A stretch of 35,796 bases of DNA, taken from assembly GCA_003022385.1 (NCBI GenBank), contig PYGV01000021.1, positions 1 to 35,796 on the forward strand, given 5' to 3'. This document shows positions 7,654 to 16,253 of the stretch, one piece after another (the stretch's first letter is position 1; the number at the start of each line of letters is the position of its first letter). The stretch is from a filamentous cyanobacterium CCP3. Its GTDB lineage: Bacteria; Cyanobacteriota; Cyanobacteriia; Phormidesmidales; Phormidesmidaceae. Below the pieces are notes generated by a model. That model was not told where the DNA came from and ran no database searches. It was given only the letters and a program-made list of their open reading frames with translations. The position numbers and the translations under genes are program-made.

Positions 7654-9978
7654 ATGCATGCTCTAGCGTCGCCCTGGCAGCTGCCGACCGATGACGTTTG
7701 CCCCGATCGCTGGGTCGAGGCGGTAGGTGAAGCGCTGCCGGGGGCGGGGCGTCGGCTCGCTCAGGTGCTGTGGCAGCGCCAGGTGTGTGCGCTCGAAGAC
7801 CTGGCGGGCTGGCTCAACCCGGCGGCCTATCGGCCCACACCGGCCAGCGCGTTGGGCGACGATATGGCGATCGCCGTTACCCGACTGCAGCAGGCGATCG
7901 CCCGCCAGGAGAAAGTGGCTATCTGGGGCGATTTTGATGCCGATGGGGTGACGGCTACGGCGGTACTTTGGGATGGGCTGGGCCAGGTGATCCCCAAGGG
8001 CGATCGCCTCACCTACTTCATCCCCAACCGGCTGAGCGAATCCCACGGGCTGTCGCGACGCGGGCTTGAGCAGCTAGGCGAGTGGGGAGCTACTCTGCTG
8101 GTGACCTGCGACACGGGCAGCACTAGCGGCACCGAAATTGCCTACGCCAAGAGCTTGGGGATGGCGGTGATTGTGACCGATCACCACACCCTGCCCGCAG
8201 GCAGCATAGGCGCCTTGGCGCTGATTAATCCCCGCCGTTTGCCACCGGAGCATCCCCTGGCGACGCTGTCGGGGGTGGCCGTGGCCTACAAGCTGCTGGA
8301 GGGGCTGTATGACTCGCTCGACGCGCCACCGCCCCTGCCCCTGGACCACGTGCTAGACCTGGTGGCGATTGGCCTGATTGCCGATCTGGTAGAGCTGCAG
8401 GGTGACTGTCGCTATCTGGCCCAGCGGGGGCTGGCGCGGCTGCAAACCCAGACCCAACCCCAGCCGCCCTACCCGCGACCGGGGCTGGCCGAGCTGCTGG
8501 CGCTGTGTAAGCGCACGGGCGATCGCCCGACAGATATTTCCTTTGGGCTGGGGCCGCGCATCAATGCGGTCAGCCGCATTCACGGCGATGCCAGCTTTTG
8601 TGTAGAGCTGCTGACCAGTCAGGACCGCGATCGGGCTAAACCCCTAGCCTACGAAGCCGAGTTGGCCAACACCCGCCGCAAAGCCCTACAGCGCGACCTC
8701 TACGAGCAGGTGATGGCGCGGCTAACCCAGATTGATCTCGCCACTACCCGCTGCCTGGTGCTGGCTGACGAGCAGTGGCCAACCGGCATTTTGGGCCTGG
8801 TGGCGGGGCAGGTGGCTCAGGCGCTGGGGCGACCCACTATTCTGCTGCGCATCGACTCGCCCAGCGAGGATGGCCGCCCTCGCCTGGCGCGGGGGTCCGC
8901 GCGTTCGGTGAAGGGGCTCGATCTGTACCAGCTGTTTCAGGCCCAGGCCGAGCTGCTCACAGGCTTTGGCGGACATCCTCTGGCGGCGGGGCTGACGCTG
9001 CCGGTGGAGCATATCGAGGTGCTGGCGGCGGCGCTCAACCGTATGGTGCGCGAGCAGCTGGGCGGCGACGGCGTGCCTCAGCCCGGTTTAGAGATCGATT
9101 TGACCGTGACCGTGGCTGAGCTGGGCCAGCCCCTGTTTCGCGAACTCAAGGGGCTGGAGCCCTGTGGCATGGGCAATCCGGTACCGAAGCTGCTCGTCCG
9201 CAACGTCTGGTTTCAAAATGCCTTTCACAGGCGGCTGCGCGATCGCCAGAACCAGACCGTTGGATTTATCAAAACTGAGTTTGAGCTGTGGGACGACGGG
9301 GCCCTGGCTGGCTTTCCGGGCGAGTGGTGGGGGCACTATCGCGACGAGCTACCTGCGGGCCGCTGCGATGTGGTCGTGGAGCTAGACTTCAACAGCCACA
9401 ACGGCTACCACGTCAAACTGGTCGATGTGCGTCCGGTTCTGAATGCAGCAGCTGAGCCGCCGCCTCAGCCAGCTGCTTCAATTTTGGATTGGCGGCAGAC
9501 GGTTCCAGCTGAACCAAAAGCCGTGCTCAAGGTAGACCAAGCGCCGGTCCAGTGGAGCGATTGGCAAGCCTGGCAGCGGCAGGCGGCACAGAGTGGGTTG
9601 CCCCTGGCCCTGACTTTTTCTGTCGAGAACGATGACCTATCGCCGGTTGAGATTTGGCAAGAGCTGGTAGGGATGGCCAAGTATCTGGCTCGTACGGGGC
9701 AAGGGGTAGCGCGATCGCAGCTCAGCGATCGGCTGCACCTGTCGGCTACCAGTCTGTCGCTCGGCCTGGCCGCCCTGGCGACGGCTGGGTTTGAGGTCAC
9801 AGCCTTAGAGGATGATGCGATCGCCGTCCGAGCTGACCCGGTTCCCGGTGACTCTAAGTTGGAGCCCAGCGCAGAGCCTGATATAGAAATGGTGCAACGA
9901 TTTTTAGATGCAGTACAAGAGGAGCAGTTTCGCCGGCGCTATTTTGCCCAGGTGCCGATAACGGCGCTTTCCTGGTAG
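7654..9978 (+). CDS. recJ: Single-stranded-DNA-specific exonuclease RecJ
   Basis: A 5'-3' single-strand DNA exonuclease of the DHH superfamily, acting in recombination and in base-excision and mismatch repair. Motif I is GDFDADGVTA (D93, D95, D97), motif II is TCDTGSTS (D153), and the DHH motif is D176-H177-H178. The DHHA1 region includes a glycine-rich FGGHPLAAG segment, and an OB-like region follows (ELKGLEPCGMGNP). At 774 aa it is about 200 residues longer than the E. coli enzyme. The extra C-terminal ~190 residues contain a helix-turn-helix-like stretch (ARSQLSDRLHLSATSLSLGL...), which I recognise only as an accessory winged-helix-like region. No Shine-Dalgarno is visible before the ATG at 7654. 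sfsA follows after 30 bp and is probably co-transcribed. Confidence 0.95.
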   Translation: MHALASPWQLPTDDVCPDRWVEAVGEALPGAGRRLAQVLWQRQVCALEDLAGWLNPAAYRPTPASALGDDMAIAVTRLQQAIARQEKVAIWGDFDADGVTATAVLWDGLGQVIPKGDRLTYFIPNRLSESHGLSRRGLEQLGEWGATLLVTCDTGSTSGTEIAYAKSLGMAVIVTDHHTLPAGSIGALALINPRRLPPEHPLATLSGVAVAYKLLEGLYDSLDAPPPLPLDHVLDLVAIGLIADLVELQGDCRYLAQRGLARLQTQTQPQPPYPRPGLAELLALCKRTGDRPTDISFGLGPRINAVSRIHGDASFCVELLTSQDRDRAKPLAYEAELANTRRKALQRDLYEQVMARLTQIDLATTRCLVLADEQWPTGILGLVAGQVAQALGRPTILLRIDSPSEDGRPRLARGSARSVKGLDLYQLFQAQAELLTGFGGHPLAAGLTLPVEHIEVLAAALNRMVREQLGGDGVPQPGLEIDLTVTVAELGQPLFRELKGLEPCGMGNPVPKLLVRNVWFQNAFHRRLRDRQNQTVGFIKTEFELWDDGALAGFPGEWWGHYRDELPAGRCDVVVELDFNSHNGYHVKLVDVRPVLNAAAEPPPQPAASILDWRQTVPAEPKAVLKVDQAPVQWSDWQAWQRQAAQSGLPLALTFSVENDDLSPVEIWQELVGMAKYLARTGQGVARSQLSDRLHLSATSLSLGLAALATAGFEVTALEDDAIAVRADPVPGDSKLEPSAEPDIEMVQRFLDAVQEEQFRRRYFAQVPITALSW

Positions 9979-10008
9979 GGTGGGCACTGCCTACTAAACA
10001 TCCCTGCC

Positions 10009-10743
10009 ATGGCCACCGACTGGTTTTACCCCTTTCCCCCTCTGATCGAGGGCACGCTGCTGAGGCGCTACAAGCGGTTTTTTGCCGATATTGAGCTCGA
10101 GACCGGCGAGGTAATTACTGCCCACTGCCCCAATACTGGGCCAATGACGGGGGTTTGCCACCTGGACGGACGGGTGCTGGTTTCCCACAGTGCCGACCCC
10201 AAGCGCAAGCTAGCCTACACCTGGGAACTGGCCGAAGTGCGCGACACGGTGCCCACCTGGGCAGGGGTGAACACAGCCCTGCCCAACCGGGTCGTGAAGT
10301 CGCTGCTGGAGGCGCGGCAAATTCCAGAGCTGGGGGAGTACAGCGCCATTCGCCCCGAGGTGCGCTACGGTGGCGACGGCAAAAGTCGCATCGACTTCGT
10401 AATTTCTGGGGAAGATAACCAGATCCCTACCTACATCGAGGTCAAAAACACCACCTGGGCCAAGGGCACCCTCGCTCTTTTCCCCGATACGGTGACGACT
10501 CGCGGCCAAAAGCACCTGAAGGAGCTGGCCGCTCTCATTCCTCAGGCTCAGGCGGTGATGCTGTACTTTATCAACCGCAGCGACTGCACCGACTTTGCCC
10601 CCGGCGACGAGGCTGACCCCACCTACGGCGTGCTGCTGCGGGAGGCGATGCTCAAGGGCGTGAAGGTGCTTCCCTGTCGTTTTGAGATTACGCCAGCCGG
10701 AATTCGGTATTTGGGATTGGCGAATTTAAGGGTGGATCAATAA
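10009..10743 (+). CDS. sfsA: SfsA family nuclease
   Basis: A 244-aa protein of the SfsA family, named in E. coli as a sugar fermentation stimulation protein and since described as a PD-(D/E)XK-type nucleic-acid nuclease. The N-terminal OB-like part contains the family signature CPNTGPM (40-46). The nuclease core is seen as SRIDFVI (D129) followed by YIEVKN (E144, K146), with KGTLALFPD and TTRGQKHLKEL downstream as expected. Length matches the family. It starts 30 bp after recJ on the same strand, so the two probably form a short nucleic-acid-processing operon. It converges on the glycosyltransferase gene. The cellular substrate in cyanobacteria is unknown. Confidence 0.93.
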   Translation: MATDWFYPFPPLIEGTLLRRYKRFFADIELETGEVITAHCPNTGPMTGVCHLDGRVLVSHSADPKRKLAYTWELAEVRDTVPTWAGVNTALPNRVVKSLLEARQIPELGEYSAIRPEVRYGGDGKSRIDFVISGEDNQIPTYIEVKNTTWAKGTLALFPDTVTTRGQKHLKELAALIPQAQAVMLYFINRSDCTDFAPGDEADPTYGVLLREAMLKGVKVLPCRFEITPAGIRYLGLANLRVDQ

Positions 10744-10785
10744 CACATCCGAATCACATAACCCCGATTCCAAACAGGCGACTTG

Positions 10786-10822
10786 CGTAGGGCATAGGCG
10801 CAGCCGAGCCAGGGGCTCTACG
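10786..10822. repeat. Small inverted repeat between convergent genes
   Basis: CGTAGGGC (10786-10793) and GCTCTACG (10815-10822) are inverted with one mismatch, within the 132-bp spacer between the convergent sfsA and glycosyltransferase genes. It could be a degraded MITE-like end pair or a weak bidirectional terminator. There is no T tract. Support is limited to the visible symmetry. Confidence 0.3.
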
Positions 10823-10875
10823 ATGCTTGCCCAGCCCAGTCGGGGGTAGCCAAGGCGAATTCGGTATTAACCCTT

Positions 10876-11637
10876 CTAGCGGGCGGAGTAGGTGAGCGAT
10901 CGCAGGGCAAAGTGGGGCAGCGCCAGCATGCGCCGCCAGCGCCAGGGCTCTTTGTAGAGCCGGTAGAGCCACTCCAGGTGGTTGTCGCACATCCACTGGG
11001 GAGCGCGAGACTTCACCCCCGCCCAGATGTCAAAGCTGCCGCCGACGCCAATCCAAATGCTGTTGGGGCAGAGGTGGCGGTGCTCACGAATCCACAGTTC
11101 CTGCCGGGGAACGCCCATACCGACCAGAACAACGCTGGGCTGAAGCTGCTCCAGGCGCTGCAAAAATTCGGGCTGGTCTTCGGGGCTCAGATAGCCGTGC
11201 TGGGTACCGACAACCTTTAGACCTGCCAGCTGGCGCTGCCAATAGAGACCAGCCCGTTCGGCCACGCTGGGGACGCCACCGTACATGAAAACAGTCTCTG
11301 TCGGCGCCAGGCGCTTAAGTACCGCAGCGGCTAGCTCAATGCCAGGGGCCCGCTCAATGCGCCGACCCCTGGCACGGAAGTATAAAACCACCCCGGCCCC
11401 ATCGGGGATCACCAGCTCAGCATTGAGAATGACCTGGCGCAGGGCCGGGTTTTGGTCGGCCTGCATAGCCATTTCGGCGTTGAGGGTAACTACATGTGCC
11501 CCCTGCCCCTGGCGGTACCGATCGACTAGCCAGCCCGCATAGTCAGCCCGCCAGTGCACGGGCAAGCCCATCACCTTTAAAACTTCTGGGGTATTTGACC
11601 GATCTGCCAACACCATACGCCCCTTCCCAACCTGCAT
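10876..11637 (-). CDS. WecG/TagA/CpsF family glycosyltransferase
   Basis: A 253-aa glycosyltransferase of the family that transfers UDP-linked ManNAc or related sugars onto a membrane polyprenyl-diphosphate carrier during cell-envelope polysaccharide synthesis. The family motifs appear in order: TLNAEM (51-56), PDGAGVV (78-84, with the conserved Asp79), APGIEL, the Rossmann-like FMYGG (117-121), VGMGVPRQE (172-180) and GVGGSFDIWAG (197-207). The C-terminal basic-aromatic tail (EWLYRLYKEPWRWRRM) probably mediates peripheral membrane binding. An internal ATG at codon 8 is an alternative start. There are no other polysaccharide genes next to it, so its product is unknown. It is separated from cpcF (same strand, upstream) by 151 bp. 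Confidence 0.92.
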   Translation of the reverse strand: MQVGKGRMVLADRSNTPEVLKVMGLPVHWRADYAGWLVDRYRQGQGAHVVTLNAEMAMQADQNPALRQVILNAELVIPDGAGVVLYFRARGRRIERAPGIELAAAVLKRLAPTETVFMYGGVPSVAERAGLYWQRQLAGLKVVGTQHGYLSPEDQPEFLQRLEQLQPSVVLVGMGVPRQELWIREHRHLCPNSIWIGVGGSFDIWAGVKSRAPQWMCDNHLEWLYRLYKEPWRWRRMLALPHFALRSLTYSAR

Positions 11638-11788
11638 CTCTAAATGTAAAACGGCCTGGAGTGTAGACAGAATTCTTCAGCAAGGAAACTCAGTCTATGC
11701 GTGTTTCACTCAGGTCGCGATTAACCATAGAGACCATACCTCGAAATTGAGCTAATATGTCGCATTTCTCAACATTCAGGCAAAGGCT

Positions 11789-12454
11789 TTAAGGACGTGC
11801 TTCGAGGGTATCTAAGGCGAGGCGGGCGCGGGCCTGTACGGCTGGGGTTTCGTCGTGCTCAAAGATGCGGCGAAGGGAGGCGAGAATGAGCGGTTTTTTC
11901 TCAGGGTTGACCAGGTCTGTCGCTAGGGTCTGCAGCCCGGCCACCGCAGCGTAGCGCACAACCCATTCTGGGTCAGCGGTGGCCTGAGTGAGCACGTCTA
12001 GCACATCGCTCTGCGCGATCGCCGCCTGGTCGGCAGGCAGCAGCGCCCAGCGAATGGTGCCCAACCCCCGGGCCGCCGCCCGACGCACGCTGAGGGCAAA
12101 GTCACCCCTGGCGGTCTCCAGCAGCACGGGCAGGGCGCGGGGGTCACCAATCAGCGCCAGGGCGCGAATGGCCCAGGCCCGAGCGCCGTAGTTGTAGCCG
12201 TCGATCTGCTCCAGCAGGGCGGGCACGGCAGCGCTGCCCAAAGCGGCTAAGCCATCCACGGCGGCTACGGCGGCACCGGGGTTGTTGTAACCCAGCACCG
12301 TAATCAGGGCGGGAATAGCGGCGACATCTCGCGTGGCGGCTAAATTGTGAACGGCTGCCACCATCGCGCCCTTAGAGTCGGCGGCTTCGATCGCTCGAAC
12401 TAGCTCTGCTACGGTTGCACCCACGCCTGCTTTACCAGTCCTACAACAGCTCAT
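11789..12454 (-). CDS. cpcF: Phycocyanin alpha-subunit phycocyanobilin lyase, CpcF subunit
   Basis: CpcF acts with CpcE as a heterodimeric lyase that attaches phycocyanobilin to Cys84 of CpcA and can also remove it. The 221-aa protein is built of HEAT-like (E-Z type) repeats, seen as recurring AIPALITVLG, AVPALLEQIDG and ALPVLLETARG helices alternating with AVDGLAALG-type helices. The start used overlaps the 3' end of cpcE by 14 bp. A GTG at 12424 would give a shorter N-terminus without overlap, and the first ~10 residues (Cys/Arg/Lys/Gly-rich) look unlike HEAT sequence, so the true start is uncertain. It is the last gene of the cpc operon; no intrinsic terminator is visible after it. Confidence 0.93.
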   Translation of the reverse strand: MSCCRTGKAGVGATVAELVRAIEAADSKGAMVAAVHNLAATRDVAAIPALITVLGYNNPGAAVAAVDGLAALGSAAVPALLEQIDGYNYGARAWAIRALALIGDPRALPVLLETARGDFALSVRRAAARGLGTIRWALLPADQAAIAQSDVLDVLTQATADPEWVVRYAAVAGLQTLATDLVNPEKKPLILASLRRIFEHDETPAVQARARLALDTLEARP

Positions 12455-13274
12455 CCATTAAAACCAGCACCCGACGGGCCTCATCGCTCAGCGCCTGGCC
12501 AGGAAAGTCAAACTGGCGCAGGTGTGATTCTAAAACCCCCTGTAGGGCAATCAGCTTGAGGCTGTTTTCGGCCAGAGTAGCCGCGATCGCCTCTGCGGCC
12601 GGCAAATATCCAATCGCCCCCAGATCCATCATCGCCGATCGCCTGAGCTGGAGGTTGGGCTCTTGCAGGCGATCGACTAAGCGATCGCAGTAGGTGGCAT
12701 CGCCCGTGAGCTGGTAGAGGGCGCGGGTGGCCGCGTTTTGCACCTGGGCCACGTCGTGCTCCAAAAAAGGAGCAATGTCCTCGACGGCGTCAGTCGCGCC
12801 CAGGGTGCCCAGGGCCTCAAGGACAGCGTTATAGGGCTGCACTAGGTGGGGCTTGCCGGGCACCGCCATGGCGGCCGCGATACCGCCCGCCAACAGCGCC
12901 CTCAGCGCCGGAATCGCCTGAGGGTCGCCCAGGGATTCTAGGGCCTGAGCTGCCGCTTCTCGCACGTAGTAGTCGTCGCAGCCCAGGCATCGAATCAGAA
13001 CGGGAACGACGCTGCGATCGCCCAGCTTTCCTAATGCCCTGGCCGCATTGCGCCGCAGCGGATAGCCCCCGTCGGGGGCGCGATCGCTCTCGTCTTCTAG
13101 GGCAATGACCAGGGCCTCAACCGCCGCTGGCTCCGACACACGAAAACGCCCTAACCACCAGGCGGCGTAGTAGCGCAGTCCTGCATCGGCGGTTTGGCGG
13201 AGGTTGGCAATGGCCTGCTCAACCGTGAGAGGTTCTCCCTCAACATTGATTGGCTGTTGCAGATCCTGTTCCAT
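12441..13274 (-). CDS. cpcE: Phycocyanin alpha-subunit phycocyanobilin lyase, CpcE subunit
   Basis: The partner of CpcF in the lyase that loads phycocyanobilin onto CpcA Cys84. The protein shows the CpcE hallmark LTVEQAIANLRQTADAGLRYY followed by AAWWLGRFRV and about five HEAT repeats (for example AARALGKLGD, AAAQALESLGD). The ATG at 13274 is chosen because GGAG lies about 12 nt before it; the upstream in-frame ATG at 13286 abuts that GGAG directly and would leave no spacing. The result is 277 aa, normal for the family. It lies 33 bp downstream of cpcD and overlaps cpcF, which fits translational coupling of two subunits needed in equal amounts. Confidence 0.94.
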   Translation of the reverse strand: MEQDLQQPINVEGEPLTVEQAIANLRQTADAGLRYYAAWWLGRFRVSEPAAVEALVIALEDESDRAPDGGYPLRRNAARALGKLGDRSVVPVLIRCLGCDDYYVREAAAQALESLGDPQAIPALRALLAGGIAAAMAVPGKPHLVQPYNAVLEALGTLGATDAVEDIAPFLEHDVAQVQNAATRALYQLTGDATYCDRLVDRLQEPNLQLRRSAMMDLGAIGYLPAAEAIAATLAENSLKLIALQGVLESHLRQFDFPGQALSDEARRVLVLMDELL

Positions 13275-13307
13275 GCTCCACGGCATCTCCAGCGATAATC
13301 AAATCGC

Positions 13308-13544
13308 CTAATCAGCCGCCAGGGGCTGAATGCTGACGATCTTGCCGCCCATGCGGGTGATGCGCTGCATTTCTTCGTTCATGCGGCTGTAGGGCACTTT
13401 AATAAAGGTGCTGCCGCTTTTACGAATGGGGTAGTTGTTTTGGTCAGTGGTCTCGTTTTGGCGCAGCCCCTCAACTTCGTAGAGAAAAATACGGTTGCCC
13501 GAGGGGGAGGTGGTCTGACTGCCAAAGGCGTTTTGAGCGAGCAT
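13308..13544 (-). CDS. cpcD: Phycobilisome rod-capping linker CpcD
   Basis: A 78-aa small linker that caps the distal end of phycocyanin rods and limits their length. The sequence starts MLAQNAFGSQTT and contains the CpcD-domain strand pattern RIFLYEVEGLRQ, then FIKVPYSRMNEEMQRITRMGGKIVSI. The start at 13544 is chosen over an upstream in-frame ATG (13628) because AGGAGAG lies just before it and because the longer frame would translate through a perfect hairpin. The same domain recurs at the C-termini of CpcC1 and CpcC2. It sits 100 bp downstream of cpcC1 with a strong hairpin between. Confidence 0.96.
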   Translation of the reverse strand: MLAQNAFGSQTTSPSGNRIFLYEVEGLRQNETTDQNNYPIRKSGSTFIKVPYSRMNEEMQRITRMGGKIVSIQPLAAD

Positions 13545-13589
13545 AGGAAACTCTCCTGGTCGTTGCGAGATCTCGAATACGGGGCTAGG

Positions 13590-13637
13590 CGACGGGGGGT
13601 GTATTCCCAATATCTCTTGGGAATACACCCCCCGTCG
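13590..13637 (-). promoter_or_regulatory. Perfect 21-bp hairpin between cpcC1 and cpcD
   Basis: Arms 13590-13610 and 13617-13637 are perfectly complementary over 21 bp, with a six-base loop (13611-13616). The stem includes a run of six G:C pairs. On the transcribed strand it begins 7 nt after the cpcC1 stop codon and ends 45 nt before the cpcD start. No T tract follows, so it is unlikely to be a simple terminator. It more likely blocks 3' exonuclease decay or marks a processing point, setting the ratio of upstream linker messages to cpcD-EF. Confidence 0.85.
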
Positions 13638-13644
13638 GCTGGAG

Positions 13645-14520
13645 TTAGAGGCTAGCGGCGGTGACGCTGGTTACCCTGCCGCCCATGGCGTTGATCTGCT
13701 GCAGCTTGGCCGACAGCTTTTCGTAGGGCACCAGGTAGGAGGTGTTGATCCGCCGCACCTTGGGGTAGCGGGGCAGGTTAGCCCCCATAACCTCAATGCG
13801 GTAGACCTTGCCGGCGTTTTGGCCGTAGGGGGTCGATCCGCCCAACGCCTGGTTAGGGGTAGACAGCTTGTTGGCCTGAGACGACCAGCCCGCTGCCGCA
13901 CTGGTAGGAGCAACGACCGATGACGAGGTGTTGCGGCCCAGCTCACCCGCCAGGCGGGACTTTTTGCCGCCCGCTTGCGAGGTATCGCTAGTAGCATAAC
14001 CCCGGTACATCTGGAACATGCGGGTAAAGCCCACCGAACGCTGCCCGGCCTGGTAGACAAAGCTGCGGTAGTAGGGCACGACGTTGTCGCCAAAGTTGGC
14101 CTGGTACTCTTCGCTGTCAATGAAAGAATCCACGTCGGCGTCGTAGCCCTGGGTCTCGTAGCGATCGAGGTGCTCAACGACTTCAGACTCGTCGTAGACG
14201 GCGCGGCCCAGCAGGTGCTTGGTGTGCAGCTCGATCACGCGGGTCTGAAAGTTGCCGTAGAAAAACTTCTCTTTGTACAGCTCAGACTTGGCCACCGCTC
14301 GCACAAAGTCGCGCACGCTAATGTAGCCATTCTTCAGCAGCGACTCAGCCCCGACCAGGCGCTCAGACTTCATCAGGTAGTCGTTGCCCAGCAGCTGGCG
14401 GTATACAGCCTTGATCACGAGTTCGGCGTCTTCGGGAGACCAGTTGGCGCGTAGCTCTACGGGCGAGCTTTCATCGTACGCAGCGGTTCCCAACCGGGAT
14501 GCTGCCGTTGTAATAGGCAC
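13645..14520 (-). CDS. cpcC1: Phycobilisome rod linker CpcC1
   Basis: A 291-aa rod linker that joins phycocyanin hexamers inside the rod. The N-terminal ~25-150 is the phycobilisome linker domain (conserved [46 protein letters not shown] and [18 protein letters not shown] segments, in short form). A Ser/Gly/Ala-rich hinge (~190-235) leads to a C-terminal CpcD-like domain (~238-290, ending [11 protein letters not shown]). The start codon is GTG with a strong AAGGAGG upstream. The C1/C2 naming follows the usual operon order cpcB-A-C2-C1-D and is not proven by sequence. The 220-bp gap to the upstream linker contains a small hairpin. Confidence 0.93.
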   Translation of the reverse strand: MPITTAASRLGTAAYDESSPVELRANWSPEDAELVIKAVYRQLLGNDYLMKSERLVGAESLLKNGYISVRDFVRAVAKSELYKEKFFYGNFQTRVIELHTKHLLGRAVYDESEVVEHLDRYETQGYDADVDSFIDSEEYQANFGDNVVPYYRSFVYQAGQRSVGFTRMFQMYRGYATSDTSQAGGKKSRLAGELGRNTSSSVVAPTSAAAGWSSQANKLSTPNQALGGSTPYGQNAGKVYRIEVMGANLPRYPKVRRINTSYLVPYEKLSAKLQQINAMGGRVTSVTAASL

Positions 14521-14687
14521 AGGAATATCCTCCTTATCAACACAGTCTTATCAACACGGTGAGCGTGAACTCACTCTACGCAGCAGAATAAAAAAATGGC
14601 GAAGTACCCTTGGCTAAGCCCATCTAAGCCGAAGCGATCGCAGACCTTAGCCCCCGTCGCCCCCGCTCCTATGAGGTCGCCATCGCA

Positions 14688-14705
14688 GTCTTGCCAAAGC
14701 AAGAC
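14688..14705 (-). promoter_or_regulatory. Hairpin between cpcC2 and cpcC1
   Basis: GTCTTGC (14688-14694) and GCAAGAC (14699-14705) form a perfect 7-bp stem with a CAAA loop on the plus strand, 35 nt past the cpcC2 stop codon in the direction of transcription. It is the second of three hairpins found at successive gene junctions of the operon. There is no T tract. A processing or stability role is inferred. Confidence 0.45.
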
Positions 14706-14740
14706 CAAGCACTCCGCCAGAGAGGCATTAAAGCCGCAGC

Positions 14741-15553
14741 CTAGGCTAGGTCGACTTTAGTTACCCGACCGCCCGTGCGGTTAACTTGCTGAAGCTTGCG
14801 AGACAACTGCTCGTAGGGCACCAAAAACTCGGTGCAGGTGCGGCGCACCTGGGGTCTGCCCGCTACGGCAGACTGAGTTACCCGAACCCGGTAGAGCTTC
14901 TCGCGATCGCCCCCAGACCCACCCACAATGGCGGCTCCGGTTGCTCCGCTGCCCACGGGCGAAGCAGAGTTTTTAGCAATTTCAGATACCAGCCTGGCCC
15001 GCGCGCCTTGGGCGCGATCGCTGGTGCCGTAGCCCCGGTAGAGCTGAAAAAAGCGAGTAAACCCGACCGTCTTTTGGCTCCGCTGGGTCAGGTGACCGCG
15101 ATAGCTGGGCACCACATTGTCCCCAAAGTTGTCGCGGTACTCTTGGGAATCAAGGTAGGAATTGATTTCCGCTGCGTAGCCGTAGGTGTTATAAAGGTCG
15201 GTGTGAAAAGCGATTTCGTCCTGGCCGTAGGGCGCCCGGCCCAGCAGGTTTTTGTAGTTCAGCTCGATAAAACGATTTTGCGGACCGCTCAGGAAAAACT
15301 TATCCCGATATAGATCCGATAGGGCCAGAGCCCGCACAAAATCACGAACTGAAATGTCTCCCTGTCGGAGTAACGACTCGGCGCTGGTGTTGCGCTCGCT
15401 AGCCATGATGTACTGGTTGCCAAAGACCTGACGGTAAGCAGCCCGAATAACTGCTTCCACATCGCCTTCAGCCCAGTTGGGCCGTAGCTCAATCCGCATC
15501 GACTCGTTGTAGGGCGAAACGCCAAGGCGTCCCGCTGCAGTGGTTACTGCCAT
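14741..15553 (-). CDS. cpcC2: Phycobilisome rod linker CpcC2
   Basis: A 270-aa rod linker. It has the linker domain (~20-150: [58 protein letters not shown]), a Gly/Ala/Ser hinge (~195-215), and a C-terminal CpcD-like domain ending [13 protein letters not shown]. The start at 15553 is chosen over an upstream in-frame ATG (15601) because AAGGAGG lies directly before it and because [11 protein letters not shown] is the normal linker N-terminus. It is clearly paralogous to CpcC1 and probably acts at a more distal rod position, as in operons with this order. The gap to cpcA is 102 bp. Confidence 0.94.
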   Translation of the reverse strand: MAVTTAAGRLGVSPYNESMRIELRPNWAEGDVEAVIRAAYRQVFGNQYIMASERNTSAESLLRQGDISVRDFVRALALSDLYRDKFFLSGPQNRFIELNYKNLLGRAPYGQDEIAFHTDLYNTYGYAAEINSYLDSQEYRDNFGDNVVPSYRGHLTQRSQKTVGFTRFFQLYRGYGTSDRAQGARARLVSEIAKNSASPVGSGATGAAIVGGSGGDREKLYRVRVTQSAVAGRPQVRRTCTEFLVPYEQLSRKLQQVNRTGGRVTKVDLA

Positions 15554-15631
15554 GGTTGCCTCCTTGGGCGTATATAGATACAACAATGCCCGGAGCAACA
15601 AACAATCGCTAACAAGTCGCTAACAACTGTC

Positions 15632-15645
15632 TGCCCCTCCGGGCA
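15632..15645 (-). promoter_or_regulatory. Short hairpin between cpcA and cpcC2
   Basis: TGCCC and GGGCA flank a four-base CTCC loop about 10 nt past the cpcA stop codon. The stem is only 5 bp but mostly G:C. It lies where cyanobacterial cpc operons commonly have an RNA structure that keeps abundant cpcBA message separate from the scarcer linker message. Next to it is a direct repeat of TCGCTAACAA (15606-15615 and 15617-15626). Function is inferred from position. Confidence 0.4.
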
Positions 15646-15655
15646 AATGGCCAAC

Positions 15656-16144
15656 CTAGCTTAGAGCGTTGATGGCATAGTCGATGTAGGAGTTGGCTTC
15701 AACAGCGCCGTCGCCAGACAGACCGTGGTTAGCTTTGATGTGCTTCAGAGCTTCCACGTACCAGCTGGGAGACAGTTCGAAGGTGCTGTTGATTTCATCC
15801 AGGCCAGCCACCAGGTACTCATCCATGGGGCCAGTACCGCCAGCGATCAGGCAGTAGGTGACCATCCGCAGGTAGTAGCCGATGTCGCGAGCGCACTTGG
15901 CTTTACCGCGCTCGTCAGCAGCGTAGTTAGGCCCCTGCATCTGGGTGGTGTAGGGGAACTTGTTGTACACGGCTTGAGCGGCGCCGCTCACCAGAGAGTC
16001 AGACTTGTTGGTCAGAGCTTTAGCAGCTTCTAGACCAGACTGAGCCTGGCGAAAACGGCCAAAGGCAGTTTGCATTTCAGTGCTGCTCAGGAAACGGCCC
16101 TGGGAATCAGCAGCAGCCACAGCTTCGGTCAAAGGGGTTTTCAT
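15656..16144 (-). CDS. cpcA: C-phycocyanin alpha subunit
   Basis: A 162-aa globin-fold phycobiliprotein that pairs with CpcB to form the phycocyanin monomer, the building block of phycobilisome rods. Cys84 (in [14 protein letters not shown]) is the phycocyanobilin attachment site served by CpcE/F, and the conserved Asp87 lies three residues on. The N-terminus [20 protein letters not shown] is the standard one for this subunit. AAGGAGA lies before the ATG. The 109-bp gap after cpcB is short and the two are surely co-transcribed. Only one chromophore site is present, as expected for C-phycocyanin rather than phycoerythrin. Confidence 0.98.
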   Translation of the reverse strand: MKTPLTEAVAAADSQGRFLSSTEMQTAFGRFRQAQSGLEAAKALTNKSDSLVSGAAQAVYNKFPYTTQMQGPNYAADERGKAKCARDIGYYLRMVTYCLIAGGTGPMDEYLVAGLDEINSTFELSPSWYVEALKHIKANHGLSGDGAVEANSYIDYAINALS

Positions 16145-16253
16145 AGCTTAAGGTTCTCCTTCAGTGGTCTTCACAGCGAGTAAATCAAATGAAAGGGATT
16201 GCGCAAGTGGCCATTGGCCAGCGGGCACAAATTGGCGAAGCGCTCGGTTAAAC

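Noticed and set aside
13545-13628. Longer cpcD starting at 13628
   Set aside because: It would translate through the 21-bp hairpin and add residues not found in CpcD; AGGAGAG supports the ATG at 13544.
15554-15601. Longer cpcC2 starting at 15601
   Set aside because: The strong AAGGAGG and the canonical [11 protein letters not shown] start at 15553 decide against it.
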